Assembly: GCF_003663885.1 (NCBI RefSeq)
Contig: NZ_RCCE01000002.1
Span: 671,561 to 735,560, forward strand
Source: Litoreibacter meonggei
Lineage (GTDB): Bacteria; Pseudomonadota; Alphaproteobacteria; Rhodobacterales; Rhodobacteraceae
Reading direction: 5' to 3'
DNA: 64,000 nucleotides
Position numbers and translations under genes: made by a program. Of the stretch, positions 9,009-17,963 are shown piece by piece. Every line of letters begins with the position of its first letter. Positions within the stretch are counted from its first letter, which is position 1. The notes below the pieces were generated by a model. The model was not told the origin of the DNA. It searched no databases and worked only from the letters and a program-made list of their open reading frames with translations.

Positions 9009-10024
9009 TCACCGCGCTGTCGATGTGGGCGGGAGCCGCGTCTGGCTTCGAAATTGAGGATCGCCAAATCTATAATGCGGCATCCGAGAGTTCGGTACTG
9101 CGCATCATCTCCACCGCAGACCGCGCGGTGTTCGAACCCATCATCTTTGCATTTCAGCAGGCCAATCCGGGCATCTCGGTCGACTACACAATCACCGGCA
9201 CCACTGACTTGATGAAAGCCATCTACGAAGAAAATGCGGCGTTTGATCTTGCGATATCCTCGGCGATGGATTTGCAGACCAAACTTGCCAATGACGGGTT
9301 CGCGCGGAGCTATTTACCGACAAACGCGGCCAGTTTGCCTGATTGGGCCATTTGGCGTGACCAACTGTTCGCCTTCACACAGGAACCAGCCGTGATGGTG
9401 GTTTCCGACACCTATTTCAGCCAAGGCGCGGCCCCGCAAACCCGCGATGCATTGATCGCCTTGCTGCGCGCAAACCCCGAGAAATTCCGCGGGCGCATCG
9501 GCACCTACGACGTACGGCGGTCGGGCTTCGGGTATTTGATGGCCACCCAAGACAGCCGCACCTCCGAGACCTTCTGGCGCCTGATGGAGGTCATGGGTCG
9601 CCTTGATGCACAGCTCTACTGCTGTTCTGGCGAGATGATCGCAGATGTGGCCTCCGGCAAGCTGGCACTGGCCTATAACGTGCTGGGCAGCTACGCCGCG
9701 TCGGAACTGGCGACGACAGACGGTTTCCAGATTGTCGAGCTGACCGACTTCGTCAACGTCATGCTGCGCACGGTACTGATCCCCTCAAATGCTACGAATG
9801 TGGACGACGCGCAGGCGATGGTCGATTTCTTGACCGCATTGCGAACGCGGCCCGATCTGGTGGCGGCGTCGGGCCTGCCGCCTGTGGATGCCACCGCGCT
9901 GCAAGATAACCCCGCGCTGCGTCCGATCCGGTTCGGTCCGGGATTACTGGTGTTCCTTGATCAGTTGAAAGAAAGCAAATTCCTGCGCAGCTGGGAGAAC
10001 TCGATCGTGCAGGAAACGCCCTAG
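8978..10024 (+). CDS. periplasmic binding protein coupled to TctDE
   Basis: A 348-residue extracellular binding protein of the iron(III)/thiamine-type (SBP1/FbpA-like) fold. A signal peptide covers residues 1-23 (MRVAYFALRLITALSMWAGA). Typical fold segments are FEPIIFAFQQANPGISVDYT and AYNVLGSYA. There are no permease or ATPase genes beside it, and its first 31 bases overlap the end of tctE, so expression is coupled to the kinase. It is likely a periplasmic co-sensor for TctE rather than a transport component (inference). Two adjacent Cys (YCCSG) near residue 215 could form a disulfide. Confidence 0.88.
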   Translation: MRVAYFALRLITALSMWAGAASGFEIEDRQIYNAASESSVLRIISTADRAVFEPIIFAFQQANPGISVDYTITGTTDLMKAIYEENAAFDLAISSAMDLQTKLANDGFARSYLPTNAASLPDWAIWRDQLFAFTQEPAVMVVSDTYFSQGAAPQTRDALIALLRANPEKFRGRIGTYDVRRSGFGYLMATQDSRTSETFWRLMEVMGRLDAQLYCCSGEMIADVASGKLALAYNVLGSYAASELATTDGFQIVELTDFVNVMLRTVLIPSNATNVDDAQAMVDFLTALRTRPDLVAASGLPPVDATALQDNPALRPIRFGPGLLVFLDQLKESKFLRSWENSIVQETP

Positions 10025-10803
10025 GCGAAGCGGATCGTTGAAGACCGTTCGCGCACCGCCGCCACCACGCTCATTGCTGCAAGCGCCGAGCTGCGCGGGT
10101 TCGTGGGCAGGCCCTTACCGGTGATCGTAAAGGTCAACTCTCCGAATGCGCCTTGGGCGGTAATCTCATGCGTGTTCCCTTTTGCCTCGGGGTCCGCAAT
10201 CAGCGACACACTGGTGTCGTCCAAACCAACCCCAGCCAAGGCCACCGCCGCTGCCACGTTGGCGTTTTTGGGATACTGCAACGCCGCCTGCCGCGCGGAA
10301 CCGGTGAAATGCGCGACGGCCTCGGTCAACGGATTGGACAGATCCACGACCTCCTCCGCCGGAGAGCCGCGCCAGCCTTCGGGTGGCTTACGGCCGGTGT
10401 AGGTCACGCGTTCCAGTTCACCTACGCGCGCGCCGCGCAGGGCATCGAGCGCCCCGATCGCGCCGTTTGCTAAATGCAGTTTGCTACCGCCCTGTGCAGC
10501 CGCATCTGTTAGCTTTTTGGCAATGTCGTCGTCGGCCAATGCGCCAATCGACACAGTCAGAACGTCTATACCCCGCGCCAGTGCGGTCGGGCCGTGTTCT
10601 GCCAATCCGGCATGCCCCGAACAGTCGATCAGCAAGGTTGTGCCATCGGGCAAGTCTTGGGCAGAACCGACACAAGCCAACCCCGTCTCGGCCTGTACCT
10701 CCGTCAGCCGTGCGGGGCGTGTCAGGATTGTGGTGATCTGGCCGTCGGTGTGCGCCCTCACGTAGTTGCCGATCGCTCCCGTGCCCAAAATTGCTATGCT
10801 CAT
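10021..10803 (-). CDS. aspartate dehydrogenase-like oxidoreductase
   Basis: A 260-residue NAD(P)-dependent enzyme of the L-aspartate dehydrogenase (NadX/DUF108) family. It has the N-terminal Rossmann motif ILGTGAIGNYV and a C-terminal catalytic domain with YPKNANVAAAVALAGVG, and His in GNTHEI matches the family's catalytic His. Canonical NadX makes iminoaspartate for NAD synthesis, but no nadA or nadC is nearby; the neighbours are a molybdenum hydroxylase and a DHDPS-family lyase, which suggests a catabolic role. ATG at 10803 follows GGGG; a start four codons upstream is less likely. The stop overlaps that of the convergent binding-protein gene by four bases. Confidence 0.82.
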   Translation of the reverse strand: MSIAILGTGAIGNYVRAHTDGQITTILTRPARLTEVQAETGLACVGSAQDLPDGTTLLIDCSGHAGLAEHGPTALARGIDVLTVSIGALADDDIAKKLTDAAAQGGSKLHLANGAIGALDALRGARVGELERVTYTGRKPPEGWRGSPAEEVVDLSNPLTEAVAHFTGSARQAALQYPKNANVAAAVALAGVGLDDTSVSLIADPEAKGNTHEITAQGAFGELTFTITGKGLPTNPRSSALAAMSVVAAVRERSSTIRFA

Positions 10804-10930
10804 GACAGTCCCCATTTGTTTATTTCGCTCACGATAGCGGGCCAGTCGCCGCGCCGCCAGTTTCTGTTTGGCAGGTCGGGTCAGACATGGTGAAATGCCG
10901 TGAGCTAATCATTCAGGACACCCACGTTTC

Positions 10931-13051
10931 ATGCCATCCCGCCCCACCTATATCGGTCGCCCCCAGCAAGACCGACGCGCTGACAGCGCGCTGAAAGGCA
11001 AGCGGACTTATGTGGCGGACGTCGCGTTGCCGGATGGGCTGGACATAGCGTTCGTTCGCAGTCCGGTGGCGTTCGGGAGCATTACCGAGTTGGACATATC
11101 CGAGGCATTGGGCATCGACGGTGTTGTTGCGGCGCATACCGGCGCGGACGTGGCGGCCTTGGGCAAGTTATCCGTCAATCCGGTGATCGAAATACTCGCC
11201 TCCATGCCCTACCCGATCCTTGCCCAAGGGGAGGTGCAGGCGGTTGGCCAACCGGTTGCCGCAGTTTTGGCGTCCGGCGCGTCTCAAGCGTTAGACGGCT
11301 GCGAGTCGATCGTTCTGGATATTGACGACAGCGGCCAGCCGCCCGTACCCAAGACTGTGGCAAAGCAGGTCTGGAGCACCGGTGACGCTACTGGTGTTTT
11401 TGCCGATGCCGACATCATTGTGGAGTGCCAGTTGCAGCACCCGCGCCTTGCCCCGTCGCCTATGGAGCCGCGCGGGATTGCAGTACGTTATGAGCCTGAG
11501 ACAGGCTGCGTGACCATTTGGCACTCCACGCAGACGCCGCATCGGACGCGCACTGAGCTGGCGTCGATTTTGAGCATCTCACCAGAACGTATCCGCGTCA
11601 TTGCGGACTGTGTTGGCGGGGCGTTTGGGATGAAAGCGTCGCTCTATCCCGAGGAGGTGTTCACCGTATGGGCCGCGTTCGAACACAAACGCAGCACGCG
11701 GTGGATTGCATCGAGGTCAGAGGATTTTCTGTCGGCCACGCACGGGCGAGGTGTGGCCAGTTTTGGGCGATTAGCACTGTCGAAAGATGGCGACTTCTTA
11801 GCGTTAGAGGCCAACACGCAAGCCCCTGTCGGGCGGTGGCTGCCCAATAGCGGATTGATCACGGCGTGGAACGCCGCGCGGGTATTGCCCAGTGGATATT
11901 TGGTGCCAACCGTGGAGATCGAGACGCAAGCCATCGCGCAGAATCTTGGCCCCACGGGCATCTATCGCGGAGCTGGACGACCGGAGGCCAATTGCTTGAT
12001 GGAGCGGTTGGTGGATAAAGCCGCGCGCGCCTTGGAGGTTGATCCTTTGGAGCTACGCCAGCGCAATTTGATCCCAACAAGCGCCCTCCCGATGGCAACC
12101 GCGACGGGTAATCTTCTGGACTCGGGAGATTATGCCCATGCGTTGGAGTTACTTCGAGAGCATGGGGACTATGATGCGGCCTTGAGGACGCGCGAGGCCC
12201 GCAGAGCGGACGGTGTGTTAGCAGGCGTGGGCGTGGCATTCTATTTGGAACCGTCCGGCAACGGCTGGGAGACTGCCGATGTGACGATGCACGTGGACGG
12301 CAAGGTCGAGGTTGCCAGCGGGAGCTCCAGCCAAGGACACGGGCGGGAAACCGCGCTGGCCCAGATCGCGGCGGATGTGCTGGGGATGGAGTTGGCTAAT
12401 ATCGACGTGCGTTGCGGAGATACTGCGACCTGTCCCGCTGGCATCGGGGCGCTGGCATCTCGCAGTACGGCCATCGGTGGCAGCGCGGTGATGCGTGCCT
12501 GTGAGGAGGCGCGCATGCGACAAGACGCGGGCGAGGCCCTGCCTATCACAGCGTCTTGCCGCTATGAGAACGACGGACAAGCGTGGGGCTATGGCTGCTA
12601 CATGATCACGTTGGAAATTGATCGCGACACGGGCGTCATCACGCTGGGGCGCAGCACCTGCGTCGACGATGCGGGGCGGATCATCAACCCCGCACAAGTC
12701 CACGGCCAGATCAGGGGTGGATTTGCGCAGGGGGTAGGCGAGGCGTTGATGGAGCAAGTGGTCTATGACGAAGACGGTCAGCTGCTGACAGGATCATTCA
12801 TGGACTACACCATGCCGCGCGCCGCTGATATTCCTGCATTGGGCATACATACCACCGAAACCCCTAGCCCGCTGAATGCGCTTGGTGCCAAGGGCGTGGG
12901 TGAAGCGGGCACAATTGGCGCGCCGCCTGCGATCCTGAATGCTGTGCTGGACGCGCTGTCGCCTCTGGGGATCGAAGACATGGACATGCCGCTCACGCCG
13001 TCTAAACTCTGGCACGCAATTGCCGCCGCCGAACAGGAGCCCCCCCGATGA
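10931..13051 (+). CDS. molybdenum hydroxylase large subunit (CoxL/XdhB-like), shortened
   Basis: A 706-residue protein of the xanthine dehydrogenase/CO dehydrogenase molybdopterin-binding subunit family, which hydroxylates aromatic or heterocyclic substrates at a Mo centre. N-terminal a/b hammerhead domain is followed by GGAFGMKASLYPEE and the active-site GVGEAGTIGAPPA with the catalytic Glu. Family members usually have 750-790 residues; here the segment between AIGGSAVMRAC and ITASCRYEN (near residue 520) is much shorter than usual, about 60-70 residues missing by eye. No FeS or FAD subunit genes adjoin, so electron partners must be encoded elsewhere. Its stop overlaps the next start as ATGA. 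Confidence 0.85.
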   Translation: MPSRPTYIGRPQQDRRADSALKGKRTYVADVALPDGLDIAFVRSPVAFGSITELDISEALGIDGVVAAHTGADVAALGKLSVNPVIEILASMPYPILAQGEVQAVGQPVAAVLASGASQALDGCESIVLDIDDSGQPPVPKTVAKQVWSTGDATGVFADADIIVECQLQHPRLAPSPMEPRGIAVRYEPETGCVTIWHSTQTPHRTRTELASILSISPERIRVIADCVGGAFGMKASLYPEEVFTVWAAFEHKRSTRWIASRSEDFLSATHGRGVASFGRLALSKDGDFLALEANTQAPVGRWLPNSGLITAWNAARVLPSGYLVPTVEIETQAIAQNLGPTGIYRGAGRPEANCLMERLVDKAARALEVDPLELRQRNLIPTSALPMATATGNLLDSGDYAHALELLREHGDYDAALRTREARRADGVLAGVGVAFYLEPSGNGWETADVTMHVDGKVEVASGSSSQGHGRETALAQIAADVLGMELANIDVRCGDTATCPAGIGALASRSTAIGGSAVMRACEEARMRQDAGEALPITASCRYENDGQAWGYGCYMITLEIDRDTGVITLGRSTCVDDAGRIINPAQVHGQIRGGFAQGVGEALMEQVVYDEDGQLLTGSFMDYTMPRAADIPALGIHTTETPSPLNALGAKGVGEAGTIGAPPAILNAVLDALSPLGIEDMDMPLTPSKLWHAIAAAEQEPPR

Positions 13052-14001
13052 ACTACAGCAAGCTCGACGCCAAAGATTACGCCCGAGAACACATGCGTGG
13101 GATATGGGCGGCGGCGTTGAACCCTTTCCATGAGGACAGGTCGTTCAACGAGGACGGGTTGCGCTCGAACATCCGCCATTGGGTGGATGATCTGGATATT
13201 CAGGGGCTGTTTATTGCTGGCAAACAGGGGGAATTCTTCTCCATGTCGCTGGAAGAACGCAAACGCAATTTCGAGATCGCGGTCGAGGAATGCGACGGCA
13301 AGGCCGCGACGATCATGTCCGCGTCTGACCAGAATTTCGATACGGTAGTGGAGCTGGCCAAGCACGCCCAAGACTGCGGCGCGGATTACGTGGTGGTCCA
13401 TGCGCCGATCTTGCATTTCGTTACCGATCAGGACGACACGGTGTTCAACTACTACAAGGAACTTTGTGACCGCGTGGATATCGGCATCGCCATGTGGTCC
13501 CACCCCGACAGCGGCTATTTGATGAGCCCCGAGCTATGCGCGCGCATAGCGGAGTTGCCCAATATCGTGGCGATCAAATACTCCGTCCCGCGCAAGATGT
13601 ATGTGAAGCTGACGCATATGGTCGGCGACAAAATCCACGTCTCGACGGCCGCGGAAGGCGAGTGGCTGGACAATATCGAGGAATTGGGCTGGAAGCTCTA
13701 CCTGTGCTCCTCCCCGCCCTACCAACTGCAATCCAAGGCGGACCAGCGGATGAACGAATACACCCGGTTAGCCTTTGCGGGGAAATTTGCGGAGGCGCGC
13801 AAAGTGCGTGACAGCCTTGATCCGGTACGCGACGCCATCAAACGCACCAAGCCAGGCGGAAAACCGCAGGCACATGGCAAATACTGGCAGGAATTGCTGG
13901 GTCAGGTGGGCGGGCCGGTACGGTCGCCTTTGTTGCAATTAACTGAGACCGAGAAGGCGCGCACGCGAGAAGCCTTTGAGGCCTGCGGGTTAAAATTGTG
14001 A
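13048..14001 (+). CDS. dihydrodipicolinate synthase family aldolase/lyase
   Basis: A 317-residue class I aldolase-fold enzyme of the DHDPS/NAL superfamily. The N-terminal GLFIAGKQGEFFSMS corresponds to the carboxylate-binding GTTGE region, and the Schiff-base Lys is in VAIKYSV. The position of the usual catalytic Tyr (YNVPxR in DHDPS) reads MWSHPDSG, so it is apparently Trp; the enzyme is therefore unlikely to be DapA and could be a hydratase or aldolase for another keto acid. It is translationally coupled to the molybdenum hydroxylase and probably acts on a related substrate (inference). Confidence 0.85.
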   Translation: MNYSKLDAKDYAREHMRGIWAAALNPFHEDRSFNEDGLRSNIRHWVDDLDIQGLFIAGKQGEFFSMSLEERKRNFEIAVEECDGKAATIMSASDQNFDTVVELAKHAQDCGADYVVVHAPILHFVTDQDDTVFNYYKELCDRVDIGIAMWSHPDSGYLMSPELCARIAELPNIVAIKYSVPRKMYVKLTHMVGDKIHVSTAAEGEWLDNIEELGWKLYLCSSPPYQLQSKADQRMNEYTRLAFAGKFAEARKVRDSLDPVRDAIKRTKPGGKPQAHGKYWQELLGQVGGPVRSPLLQLTETEKARTREAFEACGLKL

Positions 14002-14315
14002 GGCACAAAAAGTTCCACGCTGGCCGATAGCGTTCCAGCTCACCTTCAAAGCACGAATGTCAGTCTCATATTTTCCTTAAACTGAAACCGGACACCACGG
14101 CGTCGAATAACTTGCTCCGCGATCTTAGAGTGACGTGTCTTCAATGAGAGCTAAACGGCAGTTCGTTTGGCATTTTTGAATGCTTTGGCACGGGCGTGCT
14201 GATGTAGGTTATTCAATATCGTAAATGGAATAAGTCAGCGTCAAGATGAATGACGTGCCTCACGCGCGTGGCAAAACCATCAATTTCTTCTCTATGTTTT
14301 CGACTAAAGAAAGTT
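14002..14315. other. intergenic gap with no recognised gene
   Basis: About 310 bases between the lyase gene and tRNA-Ala. No ORF with a credible ribosome-binding site or family match was seen on either strand, and no clear terminator. The composition is lower in GC than the flanking genes, which would fit a decayed sequence. Confidence 0.5.
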
Positions 14316-14391
14316 TGGTGGAGCCTAGCGGGATCGAACCGCTGACCTCCTGCATGCCATGCAGGCGCTCTCCCAGCTGAGCTAAGGCCCC
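14316..14391 (-). tRNA. tRNA-Ala (GGC anticodon)
   Basis: On the minus strand the 76-base sequence folds as a full cloverleaf: acceptor GGGGCCT pairs with AGGCTCC, including the G3-U70 pair that identifies alanine tRNAs; the D arm contains AGCTCAGCTGGGAGAGC; the anticodon stem CCTGC/GCAGG encloses loop ATGGCAT with anticodon GGC; the T arm contains GGTTCGATCC. The 3' CCA is encoded. Confidence 0.97.
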
Positions 14392-14475
14392 AAACTGCAA
14401 CCTTGCGGTTGCGAGGTGGTGTCTAGAAGGGCGCGGGGATCAGTTCAAGTGAAAAATCCAACCGCGCCCTACTAA

Positions 14476-14811
14476 TTAGCTGTCGTCGTCGTCGGCGGCC
14501 ACGTCTGCCAGCTCATCCAGGCTGACAGTGTCGTCGTCATCGTCATCTTCCAGAACGTCGTCGCCCAGATCGGCGTCTACTTCGTCCTCATCATCCTCGA
14601 GGACGACCTCATCGGCATCGTCCTTGTCGTTGTCTTTGTTTTGCGCGTCAGGCTTGTCAGCCTGCATCGTGCGTGACTTGTTGCCAGTCAGACTCTCGAG
14701 CGAAAATTCGTGCTCGCACGACGGGCAAGTCAGTGGATCTTTTTGCAGGTCGTAGAAACGAACCTGGCAGCTTGGGCAAACGCGTTTAACGCCCCATTCT
14801 TCCTTGGGCAT
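14476..14811 (-). CDS. TIGR02300-type FYDLN acid domain protein
   Basis: A 111-residue protein. The N terminus MPKEEWGVKRVCPSCQVRFY continues into DLQKDPLTCPSCEHEF, giving two CxxC pairs likely to bind zinc, and the FYDL sequence names the family. The C-terminal half is an almost pure Asp/Glu tract with little else. This family is widespread in alphaproteobacteria and has no known function. The two CxxC knuckles suggest a small zinc-ribbon protein whose acidic tail binds a basic partner (inference). Confidence 0.93.
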   Translation of the reverse strand: MPKEEWGVKRVCPSCQVRFYDLQKDPLTCPSCEHEFSLESLTGNKSRTMQADKPDAQNKDNDKDDADEVVLEDDEDEVDADLGDDVLEDDDDDDTVSLDELADVAADDDDS

Positions 14812-14988
14812 AATCGTCCTCTTTCGTCGGTGCAGCAGTTAGAGCGCACATGCAGTTGAATATCTGAATTGCAGCCAGTTGCCACATGGGGAAAGGCGTG
14901 TCAAAGGCTTTCCCGCCATTGACGCTTCCCATGACCTATTGGCCGCGCTACGTTCCGACATAAGCAGCAAAATGCAGGCACACAAGCA

Positions 14989-15675
14989 ATGGCAGGGACA
15001 ATTCAGCTGGGGGAGCCCCCGATTGACGTGACGTTGAAGCATTCAGCAAGGGCAAGACGGCTTTCGTTGCGGGTGTCTGGCGTGGATGGGCGCGTGTCTC
15101 TGACAATGCCCCATCGTGCGTCACTTCGTGAGGCGCAAGCGTTCCTGCGCTCCAAGGAGGACTGGATTCGCAACCATCTGGATCGCCAGCCGGATGCCAC
15201 GGCTATCGCGCCCGGCGCTGTGATTCCCGTCGAGGGACATCCGCGCCTGATCGCCGAGACCCGAACGCGGGCTGTTAGGCTAATGGACGACCATATTCTG
15301 ATCCCACCGGGTGATGACCAAGCCGGCGCGCGAGTGCGAGCCTTCCTCAAAACACTGGCGCGTGATCGTCTGGCCGAAGCCAGCGCGCGCTACTCGACAC
15401 AGTTGGGTCGTCCGTTTGGCAAGATCAGCCTGCGCGATACACGCTCCCGCTGGGGATCATGCACGTCAGAGGGAAACCTGATGTATTCTTGGCGCCTGAT
15501 TTTGGCCCCTGCGCAGGTGCTGGATTACGTGGCCGCCCATGAGGTAGCGCACTTGGCCGAGATGAACCACAGCGCAGCGTTCTGGGATGAGGTGGCACGA
15601 CTGATGCCGGACTATCAGGCCCCACGCAAATGGCTGCGCAACGAGGGCGGCGCGCTGCATCGCTATCATTTTTAA
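14989..15675 (+). CDS. YgjP-like zinc metallopeptidase (DUF45/M48-type)
   Basis: A 228-residue protein of the YgjP/DUF45 family, predicted cytoplasmic zinc peptidases. The catalytic helix is AAHEVAHLAEMNHSAAFW: HExxH supplies two metal ligands and the catalytic Glu, and the second His pair (NHSAAFW) is the family's third ligand region. Also typical are LRVSGVDGRVSLTMPHRAS and DTRSRWGSCTSEGNL. Substrates are unknown. It stands alone between the divergent TIGR02300-type gene and the convergent peptidase cluster. Confidence 0.9.
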   Translation: MAGTIQLGEPPIDVTLKHSARARRLSLRVSGVDGRVSLTMPHRASLREAQAFLRSKEDWIRNHLDRQPDATAIAPGAVIPVEGHPRLIAETRTRAVRLMDDHILIPPGDDQAGARVRAFLKTLARDRLAEASARYSTQLGRPFGKISLRDTRSRWGSCTSEGNLMYSWRLILAPAQVLDYVAAHEVAHLAEMNHSAAFWDEVARLMPDYQAPRKWLRNEGGALHRYHF

Positions 15676-15830
15676 GGAAAAAGGAACGCCTGAGACCGCA
15701 CTAGAATACGCGCGCAACCTCGCCAAAAGCTGTCGCTTACTGGGTAATCGACCCCAGACGCTCTTCCCTCACGCGTGCAAAATGGCACGCATGATCCAAT
15801 TGATGAAAGGCCAGAGCTGGCCGGTCACCG

Positions 15831-17963
15831 TTACCCGCCCGCCCATAGTGGCGGCGTCTTGTAGTCGCCCAAACGTGCCTTGAGCTGCACATTCTTAATT
15901 GGGTTATCGTAGTCGTAAACTTGTGGGGTCATGCCAGACATCGGGTCCACGCCATCCGCAAGCGCTCGCACTATAGACCGGGCCACTTGTGGCGCGGCGC
16001 CACTCGTTCCGATCAAAATCGACCGCGCTCCCGAATAGACCCCTTGCGCCACTGTTCCCGGAAGAACCGGGCTGCGATCCGCAACGGCACACATATCCAC
16101 ATGTTGGCCCCATGTTGTGGGTACTGCGCCGTCGGTATTCAGCAAACCGCCTGCCGAGGAATATGAGGCCGGATGGTCCGTGCTTTGCACATACCCACCG
16201 ACGCGCGTGACCCATGCTGCGTTGGCAACGCCGTTCATGCTGCCAAATCCGCGCACCAAGCTCAGGGGTTGTTTGTATTCAGGCAAAGCGGGCTTTTGGG
16301 TCGGAGCTTTGTCCAACTCCACCAGATAGCTTTGGCGTCCCCCGGTTCTAAGCTCTGACGGATCATCGTCGCGTTGTGCCCAGATATTAACGTAGCCGCC
16401 CTCCGGCAGGCAGGGTGATGTCGGTTTGCGCTTCAACGTAAGCGTCCACCGGCCCGACGGAGCCCAACGCGCCGGATCGTCGTCGGGCATCTTGAGGGGC
16501 ATGCTGGGGGCCAAGGCAACCATCGCTCGCCACCTTGTTCCGCGATTTTTATCAACGGACATTTGTCCCACCACCGCACCACCCACGCGAAGATTCACGA
16601 AATTTCGCGGATCTCCACGGGGGAAGCGCGGGGCACCCCGCAAAGCCAGGGAAGGCGCAGCGTCAAATACGACGCCGCGTGGCGGGGTAACCTCGAATGT
16701 GTAGCCCTCTGGATCCAGATCTTCAGGCAGCCACATTTCTACATAGCTGGAGGTGCGGTCGTCGGGCTGCACCTGCCAGCCGATGCTGATTTCATCGTCC
16801 ACGAATTTGCTCTCTTGGAAATTCGCATGCATCTTGTCGAGATAGGTATTGCCGCTGGGCATGACCAGATAGGTCGGTGCCAGCGCGCGGCGGGACTCGA
16901 GCAGCTCCTGAATAGCGGTATCCATCTCGGACTGCCCGTCATGGCGCCCGGCAGACCAGCCATAGGAGAAGTTGACCACCAAGGGCAGCTCGTCCACTCC
17001 GTGCTCTTCTGCTATGCGCTTTGCGCGCTCGAACACGTAATGAAGGGCCGAGAGCATATACATCTCCTTGCCGAACCCCGACGTGTCCCAAGCAATTGTG
17101 TTGGGCAGTTGGACGGCGATAATTTCGATGTCATCTTGAGATGGCTCTTGGGCCTTTCCAAGAATTTTCCCCGCTGCCGTCGACATAATATGCGCACCGT
17201 GGGTGGTTTCTCGCAAAAGGTAGTTGCCCATCTCCGGCAGGTCCGCGTCGATAGCGCCCGCGGCGTAGTAGATCGCCTTCTCGTCACGGCCATGTTCAGC
17301 GCGTAAGGCGTCGATCTGTCCGTTGCTCAACTCGCGCCCGAACGGCACAGCACCGGGTCCTGTGCTGCGTGCGGCTTGCAGCCAGCAATGGCTGATGCGG
17401 GTTTTGCCCGCATCGTTCAGATAGGTACGGTTGGCGAATGGGATGCCATCGTCGATTACCGCAACGATCGCCTTCGGAGCCGCAGCTTGTGGAACGAACT
17501 CGTCCACCGAGCGCGTTGGATCGTAGTCCTGCGTCCAAGACAATGGATTGATTGGAAAATTAACGCGGTAGCGGGCCCGCCTCGGCTTGCCAGTGCTTTC
17601 GTCTAGGCCATTGGTGTATTGGTCAAACAGCTCAAGAAGCATGTCGATCCAATCTTCGATACTTGTGGACGCAGGCTCCTCTTCGGCAATGGGATCGTAG
17701 AAACAGAAGGGGCGGACGCTCAGCCCCTGCCCGTTGTTCCAAAGAGGTGGATAGCGCACATTAACACGCTCGACTTCTGCGCCCGGCTCGGCGCGGAATT
17801 TCACCTTGGAAACATCCGGCAGCGCTACGGGGCTGTCCATCAGCGCCGCAAAATAGCGCGAACTCCAGTTACGGATTGCTGGAAAACTGAACGGTCGGCC
17901 CAAGTTTTTACCAAAGACCCAACGCTCGTAAGGTCCGGTATACTGCCTTACACGCTGCGCCAT
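15831..17963 (-). CDS. S8 (subtilisin-like) serine peptidase
   Basis: A 710-residue protein with the subtilisin catalytic triad in order: Asp in AVIDDGIPFAN (about residue 170), His in THGAHIMSTAAG (about 255) and Ser in IGTSGAAPQVAR (about 660); oxyanion Asn probably in MPSGNTYL (about 370). There is no signal peptide at MAQRVRQYTGPYERWVFG, so it is either cytoplasmic or exported by another route. A large insertion of about 290 residues, rich in beta-strand, separates the oxyanion and Ser motifs. It begins immediately after the stop of the haloperoxidase-like gene and is the last gene of a three-gene operon. Confidence 0.9.
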   Translation of the reverse strand: MAQRVRQYTGPYERWVFGKNLGRPFSFPAIRNWSSRYFAALMDSPVALPDVSKVKFRAEPGAEVERVNVRYPPLWNNGQGLSVRPFCFYDPIAEEEPASTSIEDWIDMLLELFDQYTNGLDESTGKPRRARYRVNFPINPLSWTQDYDPTRSVDEFVPQAAAPKAIVAVIDDGIPFANRTYLNDAGKTRISHCWLQAARSTGPGAVPFGRELSNGQIDALRAEHGRDEKAIYYAAGAIDADLPEMGNYLLRETTHGAHIMSTAAGKILGKAQEPSQDDIEIIAVQLPNTIAWDTSGFGKEMYMLSALHYVFERAKRIAEEHGVDELPLVVNFSYGWSAGRHDGQSEMDTAIQELLESRRALAPTYLVMPSGNTYLDKMHANFQESKFVDDEISIGWQVQPDDRTSSYVEMWLPEDLDPEGYTFEVTPPRGVVFDAAPSLALRGAPRFPRGDPRNFVNLRVGGAVVGQMSVDKNRGTRWRAMVALAPSMPLKMPDDDPARWAPSGRWTLTLKRKPTSPCLPEGGYVNIWAQRDDDPSELRTGGRQSYLVELDKAPTQKPALPEYKQPLSLVRGFGSMNGVANAAWVTRVGGYVQSTDHPASYSSAGGLLNTDGAVPTTWGQHVDMCAVADRSPVLPGTVAQGVYSGARSILIGTSGAAPQVARSIVRALADGVDPMSGMTPQVYDYDNPIKNVQLKARLGDYKTPPLWAGG

